64,000 nucleotides of DNA from Ktedonobacter robiniae (GCF_016587375.1 NZ_BNJG01000002.1:1798001-1862000), one strand, 5' to 3'; shown: positions 53,267 to 62,022, counted from the stretch's first letter. Numbers and translations are program-made. The notes: generated from the letters alone by a model not told the origin.

Positions 53267-54211
53267 TTAGAATTGGAAAGCCTGTAGTTCCTGAAGACGT
53301 TGCTTCACCCAGCGATAGGCCTGCTCATCTCCCGCCTTGGCATAGAAGCGAATTGCGCTCAGGAAGATATAGTACTGATAACAGAGCATACGCTGTCCAT
53401 ATGCAGGGACAACGACCTGCTGATCCTGGTAGTACAGCTGGAACCGCTCACGCACACGCAGCCAGGGATACCAGAAGTCCAGCCCGGCGATATCGAAGAC
53501 GAAATCGCCATACTTCGCATCAACCCAATCCAGAACCGCGGTGATTGCTCCATGGTCCGTGAGGATATTGCGCAGGCTATAGTTTCCATGTACAAGGGAA
53601 CGCTCGGTGGGGCAAAAGCCGAGCAGGTCTTGCATCTCCCGGTAGATCTCCTTGAACAGATCGCGCTCTAGAAAGGTATCCCTGAACAGGTGGTACCATT
53701 TCCCAAAGTAGTCGCGCTCGTCTTCCTCTTTCGCGATGATCGCCAGCGATCCCCGCCAGCTAGCGACTGCACTCATCCCTTGATAATCGAAGACACCATA
53801 GCCTTGCGTCTCGCTTACATCAACATGATGAATAGCGTCTAGAATCCGCATAATCTCCGGCATGAGTTGCTCAACTTCTTGCCCGGTCAGGCTTTCTACC
53901 ATCTGGCCCGGCACCTTGGGTGAGATCACGAAGTGGAGTTCATCCAGGCGTCCCGTGTACAGGACTGGCGGCATGGGAACCGGTGATGATGCCAGTTTAT
54001 GCGCGATATACACCTCTTTCGGCAGATTGGAAGTCAGCATATTATCGTGATTGAAGCGTACGATATAGTCTTGCTCGCCCATACGAAAAGCGAAGGTGCG
54101 CATTACCTGTCCACCCTCCACAGGCATAAGGCCGGTAATCGGCGCGGAGAAGTACTGACTGAGAGCTGTAAGCACTTGTTCACGGTCAACAACTGGTCTG
54201 AGGTCTGGCAT
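53267..54211 (-). CDS. aminoglycoside phosphotransferase-like kinase (APH family)
   Basis: 314 residues with a kinase-like fold. The Brenner motif reads LVHGNYSLRNIL: the catalytic Asp of HGDxxxxN is replaced by Asn. The metal-binding Asp follows normally (AVLDWVDAKYGD). Lys/Glu of the N-lobe appear in DYIVRFN and PKEVYIAHKL. A relative of hygromycin-type kinases; with the Asp missing, activity is doubtful or altered. GGAGG precedes the ATG. An 8-bp hairpin sits in its leader (54231-54248). Confidence 0.8.
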   Translation of the reverse strand: MPDLRPVVDREQVLTALSQYFSAPITGLMPVEGGQVMRTFAFRMGEQDYIVRFNHDNMLTSNLPKEVYIAHKLASSPVPMPPVLYTGRLDELHFVISPKVPGQMVESLTGQEVEQLMPEIMRILDAIHHVDVSETQGYGVFDYQGMSAVASWRGSLAIIAKEEDERDYFGKWYHLFRDTFLERDLFKEIYREMQDLLGFCPTERSLVHGNYSLRNILTDHGAITAVLDWVDAKYGDFVFDIAGLDFWYPWLRVRERFQLYYQDQQVVVPAYGQRMLCYQYYIFLSAIRFYAKAGDEQAYRWVKQRLQELQAFQF

Positions 54212-54230
54212 AAAGATCCTCCGTTTTCAA

Positions 54231-54248
54231 CACGCCATCTATGGCGTG
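54231..54248 (-). promoter_or_regulatory. inverted repeat in leader of the APH-like gene
   Basis: CACGCCAT and ATGGCGTG with two bases between, 20-37 bases before the ATG at 54211. Could be an operator or a leader hairpin. Confidence 0.4.
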
Positions 54249-55295
54249 ACCCAACAAAAGGTGTATCAATGGGGAAAGATGTGCCGGACGTGAGGAAAAG
54301 GAGGCGCATTGCGAGAGGGATTGGGAAAATGGGAAAAGGTTGCGCAATGACCCGGAAACACATCTCTTGCTCAACGTCCGCCACTGGCAGCATGTCCCAT
54401 TCCCAGCCAGACAGTTACGCACCCACTCTATCGATGAAGCGAGTACTCAGCATACATCCAGGCCATACAAACGATAGGAGAAGGCCTGGGAAACTGCTTT
54501 CGATGAAACTAGAGGCAGGGAAGGAATGCAGCCGTTGGAGAGGCTAGCAAGATAATGTCCACGTCATTGGGAGAGATGCCTTTCTTTACTATTCAAGTGG
54601 TTTTACAGCACAACTATACACTATTGGTAACTGGTTTTCAAGATGGTCTATCGGGTGAACAGGGCTTTCCTCCGAAAATCACTTGCAATAGCCGAGGTAG
54701 AACAGCCTCAAGAGGTTCATTTTCATCATCATGGCTGTCTCGAAGAGACATCGCGCTTCCAATTCGAGGGGAACATTCCTTGCCAAACGCACTTTCGCGC
54801 CGGGTGCAACATGTGTTTTTTGCGCGAGGCTGAGGCTTGGCAACAAGCCGCATAAGTAGCAGATTGTGCCCTAAACAGGCTCGACGCAAAAAAGTGTGGC
54901 GCACTCCCTGCGCATATGATGCTGGAAAGTGCCGATCACGCACCCACATCGCCAGATTCGCTAATGCCACCTTGCATACAGACATTACCTGATCTTTCCG
55001 GTTATCCAACTAAGCTTCACCTGTCGAACAAGCTCAAGCCTCGCTGATCTCCGGGCTTGACGTTGATCTGGTGCCATCACAAGTGACATCGCCTTCGCTT
55101 CTCTCGTTTCCATCATTCCTGTCATTCCTGTTGCAGGAGCCGACAATAGGCCTGATCTGTTTGTTCCTCGACGAGAGTCAGTTCAGGCTCATGAGTACGA
55201 ACGGGCCTTCGCGTTGTTTTCCGGTCCGTTCATACTCATGGCCAATTCTGACAGAACCCCAGGACAAGCCTCTCTCTGAGTTCTGACAGACCCAT
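54249..55295. other. gene-poor region with transposase and repeat debris
   Basis: About 1 kb without an intact gene. It contains the transposase fragment at 54905-54985 and an inverted pair of the GGGTGC-TTTTTTGC motif at 54802-54826 and 54883-54908. Other frames here are short and unsupported. Confidence 0.45.
54905..54985 (-). pseudogene. internal transposase fragment
   Basis: Reads VALANLAMWVRDRHFPASYA on the minus strand, then diverges into repeat sequence. It would precede the HAQATWKRL part found at 51837-52093 in an intact transposase. Confidence 0.4.
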
Positions 55296-55976
55296 TTATT
55301 CGACAGACACCCGTGGGACCTTCTTGCTCATCAGGCGGATCGCCAGCAGAGCGATCCACGTGCCGCCGCCAATGATGCCAATCCGTTCAATGAGTCCTGT
55401 TGGTCCCCCGTCTAACAATTTGGCGGTGAGGACGAAGGCGACATAAGAGGCGGCGATCAGCAGACCAGTGGCAACCGAATACCAGGACCAGCCGCGCCTT
55501 TCAAGCGCCGCATCGCGCCGTGCCAGCACGAAGCAAGCCGCAATCAGCGAAGTGAACTGAAGTAGACCAAAGAGGATATGAATGGCTCCGTGAATGGTTA
55601 GCGCGCTCGACGCTCCTGGTGGGTAACCTAGCGCCGGGTCGGGAAGGATAGGCCCGGTGACGATGAAGGTGAGGCCATAGATGCCGAGCAGGATGGGTCC
55701 CCAGGTCGAACCACGTCCTGTACGCAGGACACGCCTGAGCCCGATGGCAAAAGCGAGCAGGAGCGCTCCGGTGACGATGTAGTTGATGATTTGTATCCAC
55801 CCACCATCCCCCAGTTCGAGGTTGCTGTCGGGGACTATCCAGGCGTTGTAGCCAGGGCGTATGGCCCCAAGGATGAGAATGACAACACTGTTGAGCAGCG
55901 GAGCAATGGCACCGCAAGCCAGCAGCAGTCTCATCGCCGCTGACTGCTCTCCAGTACTTTGTGCTGAGGTTCCCAT
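55296..55976 (-). CDS. DUF998 family membrane protein
   Basis: 226 residues, six to seven hydrophobic segments. Family features GPILPDPALGYPPGASSALT and IHGAIHILFGLLQF lie in the middle loops. Function unknown; many members are found next to TetR regulators, as here, where a TetR gene is divergent. AAGGAG precedes the ATG at 55976. Confidence 0.83.
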   Translation of the reverse strand: MGTSAQSTGEQSAAMRLLLACGAIAPLLNSVVILILGAIRPGYNAWIVPDSNLELGDGGWIQIINYIVTGALLLAFAIGLRRVLRTGRGSTWGPILLGIYGLTFIVTGPILPDPALGYPPGASSALTIHGAIHILFGLLQFTSLIAACFVLARRDAALERRGWSWYSVATGLLIAASYVAFVLTAKLLDGGPTGLIERIGIIGGGTWIALLAIRLMSKKVPRVSVE

Positions 55977-56112
55977 GTGTTTTTCTCCTTGGACGTAAGA
56001 TGAGGGAGTCATGATCGCGTGTTCTTTTCATGATTGCTTTGGTGAACAGGCTCCTCCTGATCAAGTGTGTGGTGTTTGCTTTTCATTTTCTATTTTCCTT
56101 CTTTCTCCTTCT

Positions 56113-56173
56113 CTGTTCCAGTTTAAGGAACAGCAGGTTTGCTACCGAATATGGTATTCTCTAGAGAGAATAC
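56113..56173. promoter_or_regulatory. two inverted repeats between DUF998 and TetR genes
   Basis: CTGTTCC/GGAACAG (56113-56119, 56127-56133) and GTATTCTCT-AG-AGAGAATAC (56154-56173). Both lie in the divergent region and are candidate operators for the TetR regulator. Confidence 0.5.
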
Positions 56174-56267
56174 AAGGGAGGGTTCTCCCTGGCAAGCACA
56201 CACCAGGGAACCCGTTCTCTACCGAACACCTGACCCTGATTGTTCGTCAAAGAAAGAGGTGACATCC

Positions 56268-56849
56268 GTGAAACAACAGAAAACAGATCGTCGTTCCCAA
56301 CGTACCTATCGCCTGGTGAACTCTGCCTTTGCGGAACTCGTGGTAGAAAAACCCTATGATGAGATTCTGGTGCAGGATATTTTGGATCGGGCAAACATTG
56401 GCCGTACCACCTTCTATGCCCATTATTTCGATAAAGAGGATGTCCTCAACAGTATCATAGAGCAGGAGCTGGAGCGGCTCACTCGCCAGCTCGCCCATGC
56501 AGTAGCAAGACAACGGGTCCTGCCCAGTCTGGAACTGTTTGAGCATGTGTACCACTCTGAGAATCAGCCATTTCGGGCACTGATGCGAAGCCGTGCGGGC
56601 GAGTTCTTGTGGGAAGCTTTGCAGGCGGCACTCTGCCAAGCGATTGAACCTGCTCTTTCCACCCTCTGCGCAGAAAAACGTTCGCCGCCGATCCCCCTGC
56701 CGGTGGTCTCCCAGTACCTGGCCGGGGCCTTGCTCACCTTGCTCAAATGGTGGGTCGTTGCTGATATGCCCTACCCACCAGAACAGATGGAAAGCATCTT
56801 CCAACAACTGGCGCTGCCCGGCGTGTGGGCCATGTTCAAGGAAAAGTGA
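56268..56849 (+). CDS. TetR/AcrR-family regulator
   Basis: 193 residues from a GTG at 56268 with AGAGGTGA upstream. HTH: NSAFAELVVEKPYDEILVQD then DRANIGRTTFYAHYFDKEDV. The C-terminal part with LAGALLTLLKWWV is like TetR_C_33/DhaS-type regulators. Divergent from the DUF998 gene, its likely target. The open frame extends to 56139 across the operator region and is rejected. Confidence 0.85.
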   Translation: MKQQKTDRRSQRTYRLVNSAFAELVVEKPYDEILVQDILDRANIGRTTFYAHYFDKEDVLNSIIEQELERLTRQLAHAVARQRVLPSLELFEHVYHSENQPFRALMRSRAGEFLWEALQAALCQAIEPALSTLCAEKRSPPIPLPVVSQYLAGALLTLLKWWVVADMPYPPEQMESIFQQLALPGVWAMFKEK

Positions 56850-56987
56850 GCGAAAATCGGCAAGCATGCCTGAGCCTCTCTTGCGAGGCCTCGCAGATCA
56901 GCAAGCGTTGTCTCCTCATCCACAAGGAATATTCACGCGTATTCTTGGTCTAGATGCGCGAGCATTGTAGTGGTGTGAGACCCTGTT

Positions 56988-57033
56988 AACCTGTTGCATT
57001 CTTGTTGCGCAGAAGATGTTCAAAATACCGTGA
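56988..57033 (+). pseudogene. extreme C-terminus of the same transposase family
   Basis: Plus-strand codons CCILVAQKMFKIP and stop match the end of the remnant at 51837-52093 (CCILAAQKNAKIP). Nucleotide likeness over about 45 bases is obvious. Confidence 0.5.
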
Positions 57034-57551
57034 AACCCTGATTAAGCACTCAGACAAGAAATGGTTTGAAATCGTCTGGGAGAAGCGCAGCTGGGAACCT
57101 GGTGAAGAGGTCTGGCGTGTTGAGTTCCCTTTGGAAAGTGAAGTGCTTAGGGAGATGGGCCTGGATGATGTATATGACACGCTACGCAACATCAAGTGCC
57201 TGTGGGCCTACTGCACAGAAGAGTGGTTGCGCATGGTTCGACCAGGCCAGATGAAAAATAGAACGCGCTGGCTAACTCATCCCACCTGGGAAAAGATACA
57301 GCGCGCTTTTGACCGCTACGGCGATAGGGAACTAGACCACCTGGGTCCACTGGTACGAGAGCCGCGGCGGGTGATCAATAAGGAATGAGCGGAAGCTGCC
57401 ATAGCCGGGTACATGACCACTTATGCCGCCTGGGATCAGGAGATGGCAGAGGACATCGACTCGGCCACCATCTTTGCAACCGTGTATGACAAGGTGATTG
57501 AACGCTGGAACCAGCGCGGGATTGTTCCCGGTGAGCTGATCCGCAAAAAGG
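57034..57551 (+). pseudogene. fragment of a rolling-circle-type replication initiation protein
   Basis: Reads KKWFEIVWEKRSWEPGEEVW RVEFPLE, then LWAYCTEEWLRM, NRTRWLTHPTWEKIQ, and after an in-frame TGA at 57386 continues GYMTTYAAWDQEMAEDI in the same frame. This looks like the C-terminal half of plasmid/ICE Rep_trans-type proteins (VWRVEF ... RW-x-HP-x-W). N-terminal catalytic part missing; 3-prime end fused to an SMI1/KNR4 fragment. Confidence 0.5.
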
Positions 57552-57995
57552 GTGGTATTTCCCGAAGATGTGAATGCCTCGTACCGCATTCACAATGGGA
57601 GGATGTGGCTAGGTGATCCCGATCAATGCTTACGACGGCTCTGCTCCTTGCAAGAGATGGTGCATCTGTGGAAAATGATGAAAAAGTATGCACAGGGGGC
57701 GAAAGTCAAGATCACAGATGATTGGCTCACCTGGGACGGCCAACCCATACGAGTTCGCGTAGAAACATGGAATATCAACTGGATTCCGCTGCTGGAAGCG
57801 GACGGAGACGTGTTTTGCCTCGATTTGACTCCTACTCCTCATGGGCAAATGTGACAAATCATCGACAGTGACGCCGAAAACGGCACCTTTCACCGCTGGC
57901 TTGCCTCAAGCTGGCAAGCGTTTCTCTCCACTTTTGCGGACGATCTGGAGGCAGGCGAGTATTGTTACGAAGAGGGAACATTGATCTGGTCATAA
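57552..57995 (+). pseudogene. SMI1/KNR4 (SUKH) family protein with nonsense codon
   Basis: The frame carries FPEDVNASYRIHNG, SLQEMVHLWKMMKKYA, WIPLLEADGDVFCLDLTPTP and, after a TGA at about 57852, continues QIIDSDAENGTFHRWLASSW to GTLIWS and stop. This order is diagnostic of SMI1/KNR4 proteins, which serve as immunity or scaffold proteins. The N-terminus is lost in the junction with the Rep fragment, so it is a remnant regardless of the TGA. Confidence 0.7.
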
Positions 57996-58162
57996 AGCCC
58001 AAACAGCCTTTCAGTGTTCCTGCTTTTTAGAGCGTCCTGCTTCAATGGGAAGAGCTTTTGATCCAGATCTTCACCCATGTGCTCAACTCTTCTGCCAGCC
58101 GCTGTAGAGATCGTATGCATTTTCCCTCTTGAATGGTGGGTTCCTGACTCACAGAGATTACC

Positions 58163-59644
58163 TCAGTCGGCTAACCTCACGCGCGTAGCTTTGATGACGC
58201 CGCGTTTAGTCTTCTTCCCTTCGGCCAGGATTGTCTGGCCCTCCTGTAGTGCTAGGAGCCTTGCAGACGGTACGTGCTCCCCTGCCTTGTTGAGCACCTG
58301 CGTTCGCTTGTTTACGCGCACCGCGAGAACCTGGACCTCGTCCGTATCCTGTTTTTTGAACTTGCCAGCGACGATGGTGGTTGGCTGTTTCCCTTGAGGT
58401 GCAATGCTTCCAATAACTTCTATGTTATAGGCTGCTTTCTGCAAAATTGGGGGTTGCTCCTCGCTTTGCGGGTGCGATTGCTGTGGCGCATTCGCTGGCT
58501 GTTGTTCAGCGAGCAGGAGTTGTTCCTGGGGTGAGGTGTTTCCTTTCTGCGATGTTTTCTCAAACAGTGGGCCTGCATAGGTGCGTGGAACGGCAACGTG
58601 CAGCGCCTTTGGCCTGGCATCGAAGTGATAATCGACCAGCATCTGTTCTGGATCGTTGGTTTGTTGCAAGGCACGCTGTTCCGCTTTTGATAGGAGTTCT
58701 TCGGGTTTGACAGCACTCCCATCTACATGGATATCGATAGAGGCGGGGATTCGCAGCGAAAAATGCGTGCCGCGGAAATAGGTTGTGACATTTCTATCTG
58801 GCTTGTGCTGCGTGAGTAATGAAACGGCCTGTCCGATCGTCTTTAGTGGACTATTGGCGGTAATCAAAGTGACGTAGAGCAATCCATCATCGGCGCGCGA
58901 ACCCGGTTCTATGTTGACCGCTCCCGCGAAGAGAGGCACCTTGCTTACATACGCTTCCCAGACATCTCCACGCCAGTGAGCGGTGACATTGCCCTTGTCA
59001 TCTGTTTGCTGAAGTTCGACGGGAAACGGGCGCTGTCTGGGGAACTCTTTTGCAGCAGCGAGGTCGAAGGCCAGCGGACCAACTCGATACTTTAGAGGTT
59101 TGGATATATGTGCCATTATTGCGGCATCCAAGCCGATGCCAACGTTTAGCAAGAAATAGTGCCTGGTTTTTGTTGATTCTTTTGACTTTTTCGACTTTTT
59201 TCCATTGGGGGCTGGTTGCCAGACGTCTTTGGAATTATTGGCAGAGGTCAGACTGGTTGCCTCGATATGGCCGAGATCAAGGCTGCGTGGTTCGCTATCT
59301 ACAAGGGTCAGGGCGGCTTTCACGGGATCATCCGGCATCTCTATTGCCTTTGCCCATACGTTGAAGGTGCCTCCTGGTATATCTGCGACGGCACCTTTCC
59401 CCTGGGCATACATGGTGCCATTGAGAAGGGCATTTAAGGTTCCATCGCCGCCGTAGCCGATCACGAGCGCATATTTCTCTTTGGCAGCCTTCTGTGCCAG
59501 TTGCATCGTCTCGCCTCCATATTCCTTCAGGGCTACGTCAGTTTTCCAGCCTGCAGCTGATAGAACGGTTGCTATCTCAGGGACGTGTACCAGGTGCTCC
59601 CCTGATCTAAGATCAACGATGATACAAGCGTTTTTGTTTCCCAT
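58163..59644 (-). CDS. diacylglycerol kinase-family protein with C-terminal extension
   Basis: 493 residues. DAGK catalytic domain at 1-330: VIGYGGDGTLNALLN nucleotide loop, DIPGGTFNVWAKAIEMP, and GSRADDGLLYVTLI with the late catalytic acid region. It phosphorylates a lipid at the membrane (DgkB/YegS-like). After a Gln/Pro-rich linker (about 375-410) comes a small beta domain (IEVIGSIAPQG to RLAD) not usual for the family, possibly OB-like. Basic K/S linker near 150 is an insertion. Leader contains a 9-bp stem at 59761-59790. Confidence 0.83.
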   Translation of the reverse strand: MGNKNACIIVDLRSGEHLVHVPEIATVLSAAGWKTDVALKEYGGETMQLAQKAAKEKYALVIGYGGDGTLNALLNGTMYAQGKGAVADIPGGTFNVWAKAIEMPDDPVKAALTLVDSEPRSLDLGHIEATSLTSANNSKDVWQPAPNGKKSKKSKESTKTRHYFLLNVGIGLDAAIMAHISKPLKYRVGPLAFDLAAAKEFPRQRPFPVELQQTDDKGNVTAHWRGDVWEAYVSKVPLFAGAVNIEPGSRADDGLLYVTLITANSPLKTIGQAVSLLTQHKPDRNVTTYFRGTHFSLRIPASIDIHVDGSAVKPEELLSKAEQRALQQTNDPEQMLVDYHFDARPKALHVAVPRTYAGPLFEKTSQKGNTSPQEQLLLAEQQPANAPQQSHPQSEEQPPILQKAAYNIEVIGSIAPQGKQPTTIVAGKFKKQDTDEVQVLAVRVNKRTQVLNKAGEHVPSARLLALQEGQTILAEGKKTKRGVIKATRVRLAD

Positions 59645-59760
59645 GTTTTTTTTCCCCTTATGTAAAGCAATAACAGATCCTTGAAAGGGATACGGGCTAG
59701 AGACGTGCTCAGTTTCAAATGGGCCGGACTATTTGAAGCGATCTCTGGCCTCTTCTTTAA

Positions 59761-59790
59761 GCATCCGAGCACACTGAAGCCCTCGGATGC
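59761..59790 (-). promoter_or_regulatory. 9-bp stem hairpin upstream of DAGK gene
   Basis: GCATCCGAG and CTCGGATGC pair around a 12-base loop, about 115 bases before the DAGK start. Confidence 0.4.
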
Positions 59791-59939
59791 ACCACACTGC
59801 TCAAGCATGCAATGAACATTGAGAAGATTGCCAATGTTGTAGGATTTCTTGCCTCCCACACGCAAGCTACTTCACTGGTACGATCATCACCGCTGACGGC
59901 GGTCGCACAGCGATCAAGAGGTAGGACTAGGATCTTAGC

Positions 59940-60193
59940 ATGTCAGTTGCAGAGAGTGCGTCGTTTCGGTATCCTTGACAGGTAAAGCTGACGGGGACGC
60001 TCGATCAGTACGCGGCGTCAGGGGTGGCCCGTTTGCACGGTGGAATCTCAAGCCCGATAGGATGTTTGGCCACCCGTCGAATCCGCTCGGGCTCGAAGCG
60101 TGAAAGATCGCAGCCCGAATGGGTGTCTGAACACTGCGAACCCCAAACGGCGTACTCTCGTCCTTACTCGTTGCCTGAAAAAGGAGAAAATGT
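59940..60193 (+). ncRNA. structured leader of IS110-type transposase, candidate bridge RNA
   Basis: The non-coding 250 bases before the transposase fold strongly: GGGTGGCC (60022-60029) with GGCCACCC (60068-60075), enclosing a large loop, and CGGGCT/AGCCCG (about 60088-60116) with a second loop. In IS110-group elements the bridge RNA that pairs with target and donor is encoded between the left end and the transposase gene, as two stem-loops. That layout is matched; no direct evidence of expression. Confidence 0.45.
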
Positions 60194-60577
60194 ATGCTTG
60201 CATCTGTTTGTGGAGAACGTTTCGTAGCCCTGGATGTGCATAAGCACTCTGTCGTTGTCGGAGCAGTCAATCCCTCTCAACAGGTGGTGCTTTCCCCTCG
60301 CCGAGTAGATCCGGATGATTTCTCCTCCTGGAGCCAGCAGCATCTGTGCTCGACCGATGCGGTGGTATTAGAAGGCACAACAAACGCCTGGCATCTCTGT
60401 GATCAGCTTTGTCCTCTGGTTTCTTCAGTCACGGTCGCTCATCCGAACCTCGTGAAACTGATTACCACTGCTCGGGTGAAGACTGATGCGCGCGATACGT
60501 TGCATCTCGCCCGCCTCCTAGCCGCAGGTCTCATTCCTGCTGTGTGGATCCCTCCTCAGGATGTGCGTGAGTTGTGA
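60194..60577 (+). pseudogene. IS110-family transposase, C-terminally truncated
   Basis: 127 residues from an ATG seven bases after AAGGAG. RuvC-like DEDD start: GERFVALDVHKHSVVVGAVN with the first Asp, VVLEGTTNAWHL with the Glu, and VKTDARDTLHLARLLAAGLI with the two late Asp. The frame stops right after the typical PQDVREL, so the helical linker and the serine-containing C-terminal domain are missing. Inactive in its own right. It is joined to a phosphatase fragment. Confidence 0.8.
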
Positions 60578-60765
60578 CGGTAAGCATCGCCTCAAGAATG
60601 GGTGGGTATTTGAGCAGGGAGAGGCCCAGGAAATAGATGAAACTGACATTGACCGTTCCCCCGTGACAAACCACCACAATAGATTGACCAGCATACTCAC
60701 GCAAGATGCGATCCAGGGCACGACACGTCCGCAGATGAAAGCCTGTCAGACTCTCCCCACTGTGG
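60578..60765 (-). pseudogene. histidine phosphatase fragment
   Basis: Minus strand reads GESLTGFHLRTCRALDRILR, then IVVVCHGGTVNVSFIYFLGL. This is the C-terminal half of a phosphoglycerate mutase-like phosphatase (GES at the first acid, xHGG at the second His). The N-terminal RHG motif is absent. Bounded by the IS110 fragment and the 100-bp repeat copy D. Confidence 0.6.
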
Positions 60766-60865
60766 GGTGCGGCAAGTTTTTTGTAAGTAGCAGGCACACA
60801 AACATGGCACGGAGACAGCTTGTCAAAGGCTTACACTCACCTCCTGGAGCTTTGCAAAGAACTTG
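60765..60865. repeat. 100-bp dispersed repeat, copy D
   Basis: Begins GGGTGCGGCAAGTTTTTTGT and ends GAGCTTTGCAAAGAACTTG; aligns with copy B at 53060-53161. The start resembles an IS terminal repeat. Confidence 0.65.
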
Positions 60866-60909
60866 GGGTATTCATGGATCTCATGAGAGTAATGTTATTG
60901 CGGAGCAAA

Positions 60910-60970
60910 CCTCGCCACCGCCCCCTTTCCGTATCTGGGCACTCACCCTGGCCGATGCAGACCCCACCTG
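60910..60970. repeat. 61-bp inverted repeat, left copy (flanks SUKH gene)
   Basis: Runs from CCTCGCCACCGCCCCCTTTC to GATGCAGACCCCACCTG. The reverse complement, with two mismatches, is at 61874-61934. Confidence 0.85.
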
Positions 60971-61020
60971 ACCCCCAGAGTCAGCAAGTCCTCATACTGC
61001 GTCAGGCAGTGAGAGACAAC

Positions 61021-61065
61021 GCCGTTTCCGTTTCTCGAAGGGAGAGAGAAAGAGACGGAAACGGC
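61021..61065. terminator. 11-bp stem hairpin upstream of SUKH gene
   Basis: GCCGTTTCCGT (61021-61031) and ACGGAAACGGC (61055-61065) pair around 23 purine-rich bases. It may insulate the following gene. Confidence 0.45.
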
Positions 61066-61159
61066 AGGAACATGTTTCTCTCACCCGATCACAAGCGTGC
61101 CCAATGGGGGCGCTTGAACCACAACGAGCCAAACACCTCTATATGAACAGGAGGGACAG

Positions 61160-61687
61160 ATGAGAGACCCATTGGACGTCATCGACCATTTCCTCGACCA
61201 GACTCGCGATGCAGCCATCCAATCAGGCTGGATAGGCTCCCCTGGCACCACCGAAGCGCAACTCCTTGCGGCTGAACAGCGCCTGGGGCGAAGATTGCCG
61301 CCCTCCTACCGGAAGTTCTTGCAACTCACCAATGGCTGGCCCTGCGGCTTAACCGAGCCCCTCTTGCCTATCGAGCAGGTTGATCTGTTCCAAGTCAAGG
61401 AGCCAGACTATGCGCGAGACTGGATCGAGGATTGGGAGTGGGAAATGTTCGATCTATCTGAGGCTGACCACCGCGTCTATGGCAAGCAGCAGGACCCGTC
61501 GTATTTTCACTCTGCCTACTTGCAAACAGCTTTGCAGATCAGCGAGCAACAGGATGGGTATGTCTACCTGCTCAATCCTGAGGTGGTCACGCCTGAAGGG
61601 GAATGGGAAGCCTGGATTTTGGGAAGCAAGATCCTCGGGGCACAGCGCTGGCCCTCCTTCTGGGAGATGGTGCAGGAAGAGTTTTGA
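61160..61687 (+). CDS. SMI1/KNR4 (SUKH) family protein
   Basis: 175 residues, intact. Typical SUKH pattern: GTTEAQLLAAEQRLGRRLPP SYRKFLQLTNGW, then IEQVDLF and a C-terminal W-x-SFWEMVQEEF. SUKH proteins are common immunity proteins of polymorphic toxin systems. No toxin gene is nearby; a broken relative is at 57552. AGGAGGG precedes the ATG. The gene is enclosed by a pair of 61-bp inverted repeats. Confidence 0.85.
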   Translation: MRDPLDVIDHFLDQTRDAAIQSGWIGSPGTTEAQLLAAEQRLGRRLPPSYRKFLQLTNGWPCGLTEPLLPIEQVDLFQVKEPDYARDWIEDWEWEMFDLSEADHRVYGKQQDPSYFHSAYLQTALQISEQQDGYVYLLNPEVVTPEGEWEAWILGSKILGAQRWPSFWEMVQEEF

Positions 61688-61873
61688 ATGGGGTTTCCCA
61701 GAGTCCCTCTCAGCGACGCGGCTCCTGGGCAGGCGAAGTCCCTGCCGCCAGAGGAGTAAGGCAGAAAGCCCGGGTACAAGCGGTTGAAACCCCGTGGGTT
61801 GCTTCCCTGGGGAATCTCGCCGGAAGCAGCCCTGCTTTCCTCTTTGCCCCACCCGGCAAACATGCGCGCGTGC

Positions 61874-61934
61874 CAGGTGAGGTCTGCATCGGTCAGGGTG
61901 AGTGCCCAGATACGGAAAGGGGGCGGTGGCGAGG
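61874..61934. repeat. 61-bp inverted repeat, right copy
   Basis: Reverse complement of 60910-60970 with two differences. Confidence 0.85.
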
Positions 61935-61993
61935 TCTGTTGCGGAGTGAAATATTGAAGGGAATATGAGAGGTGCAATTTCTATGAAAAAGCG

Positions 61994-62022
61994 GGCGGAC
62001 CCGGAAATCTTCCGGGTCCGCC
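61994..62022 (-). terminator. intrinsic terminator, minus strand
   Basis: GGCGGACCCGGAA and TTCCGGGTCCGCC pair (13 bp) around 3 bases; on the minus strand CGC and TTTTT follow. This is the only classical Rho-independent terminator with a T-run noted in the window and it ends the transcript of the tiny gene at 62188-62286. Confidence 0.75.

Noticed and set aside
57386..57854. Two in-frame TGA codons in the Rep and SMI1 fragments as selenocysteine, given selD in the window.
   Set aside because: Neither position is a known redox site (families have Gly or other residues there), both genes are already truncated, no SECIS-like hairpin was seen after the codons, and selA/selB/tRNA-Sec are not in view.
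60900..61940. The 61-bp inverted repeats as a CRISPR-like or integron-type array.
   Set aside because: Only two copies, inverted, about 0.9 kb apart, with a gene between; no spacer pattern.
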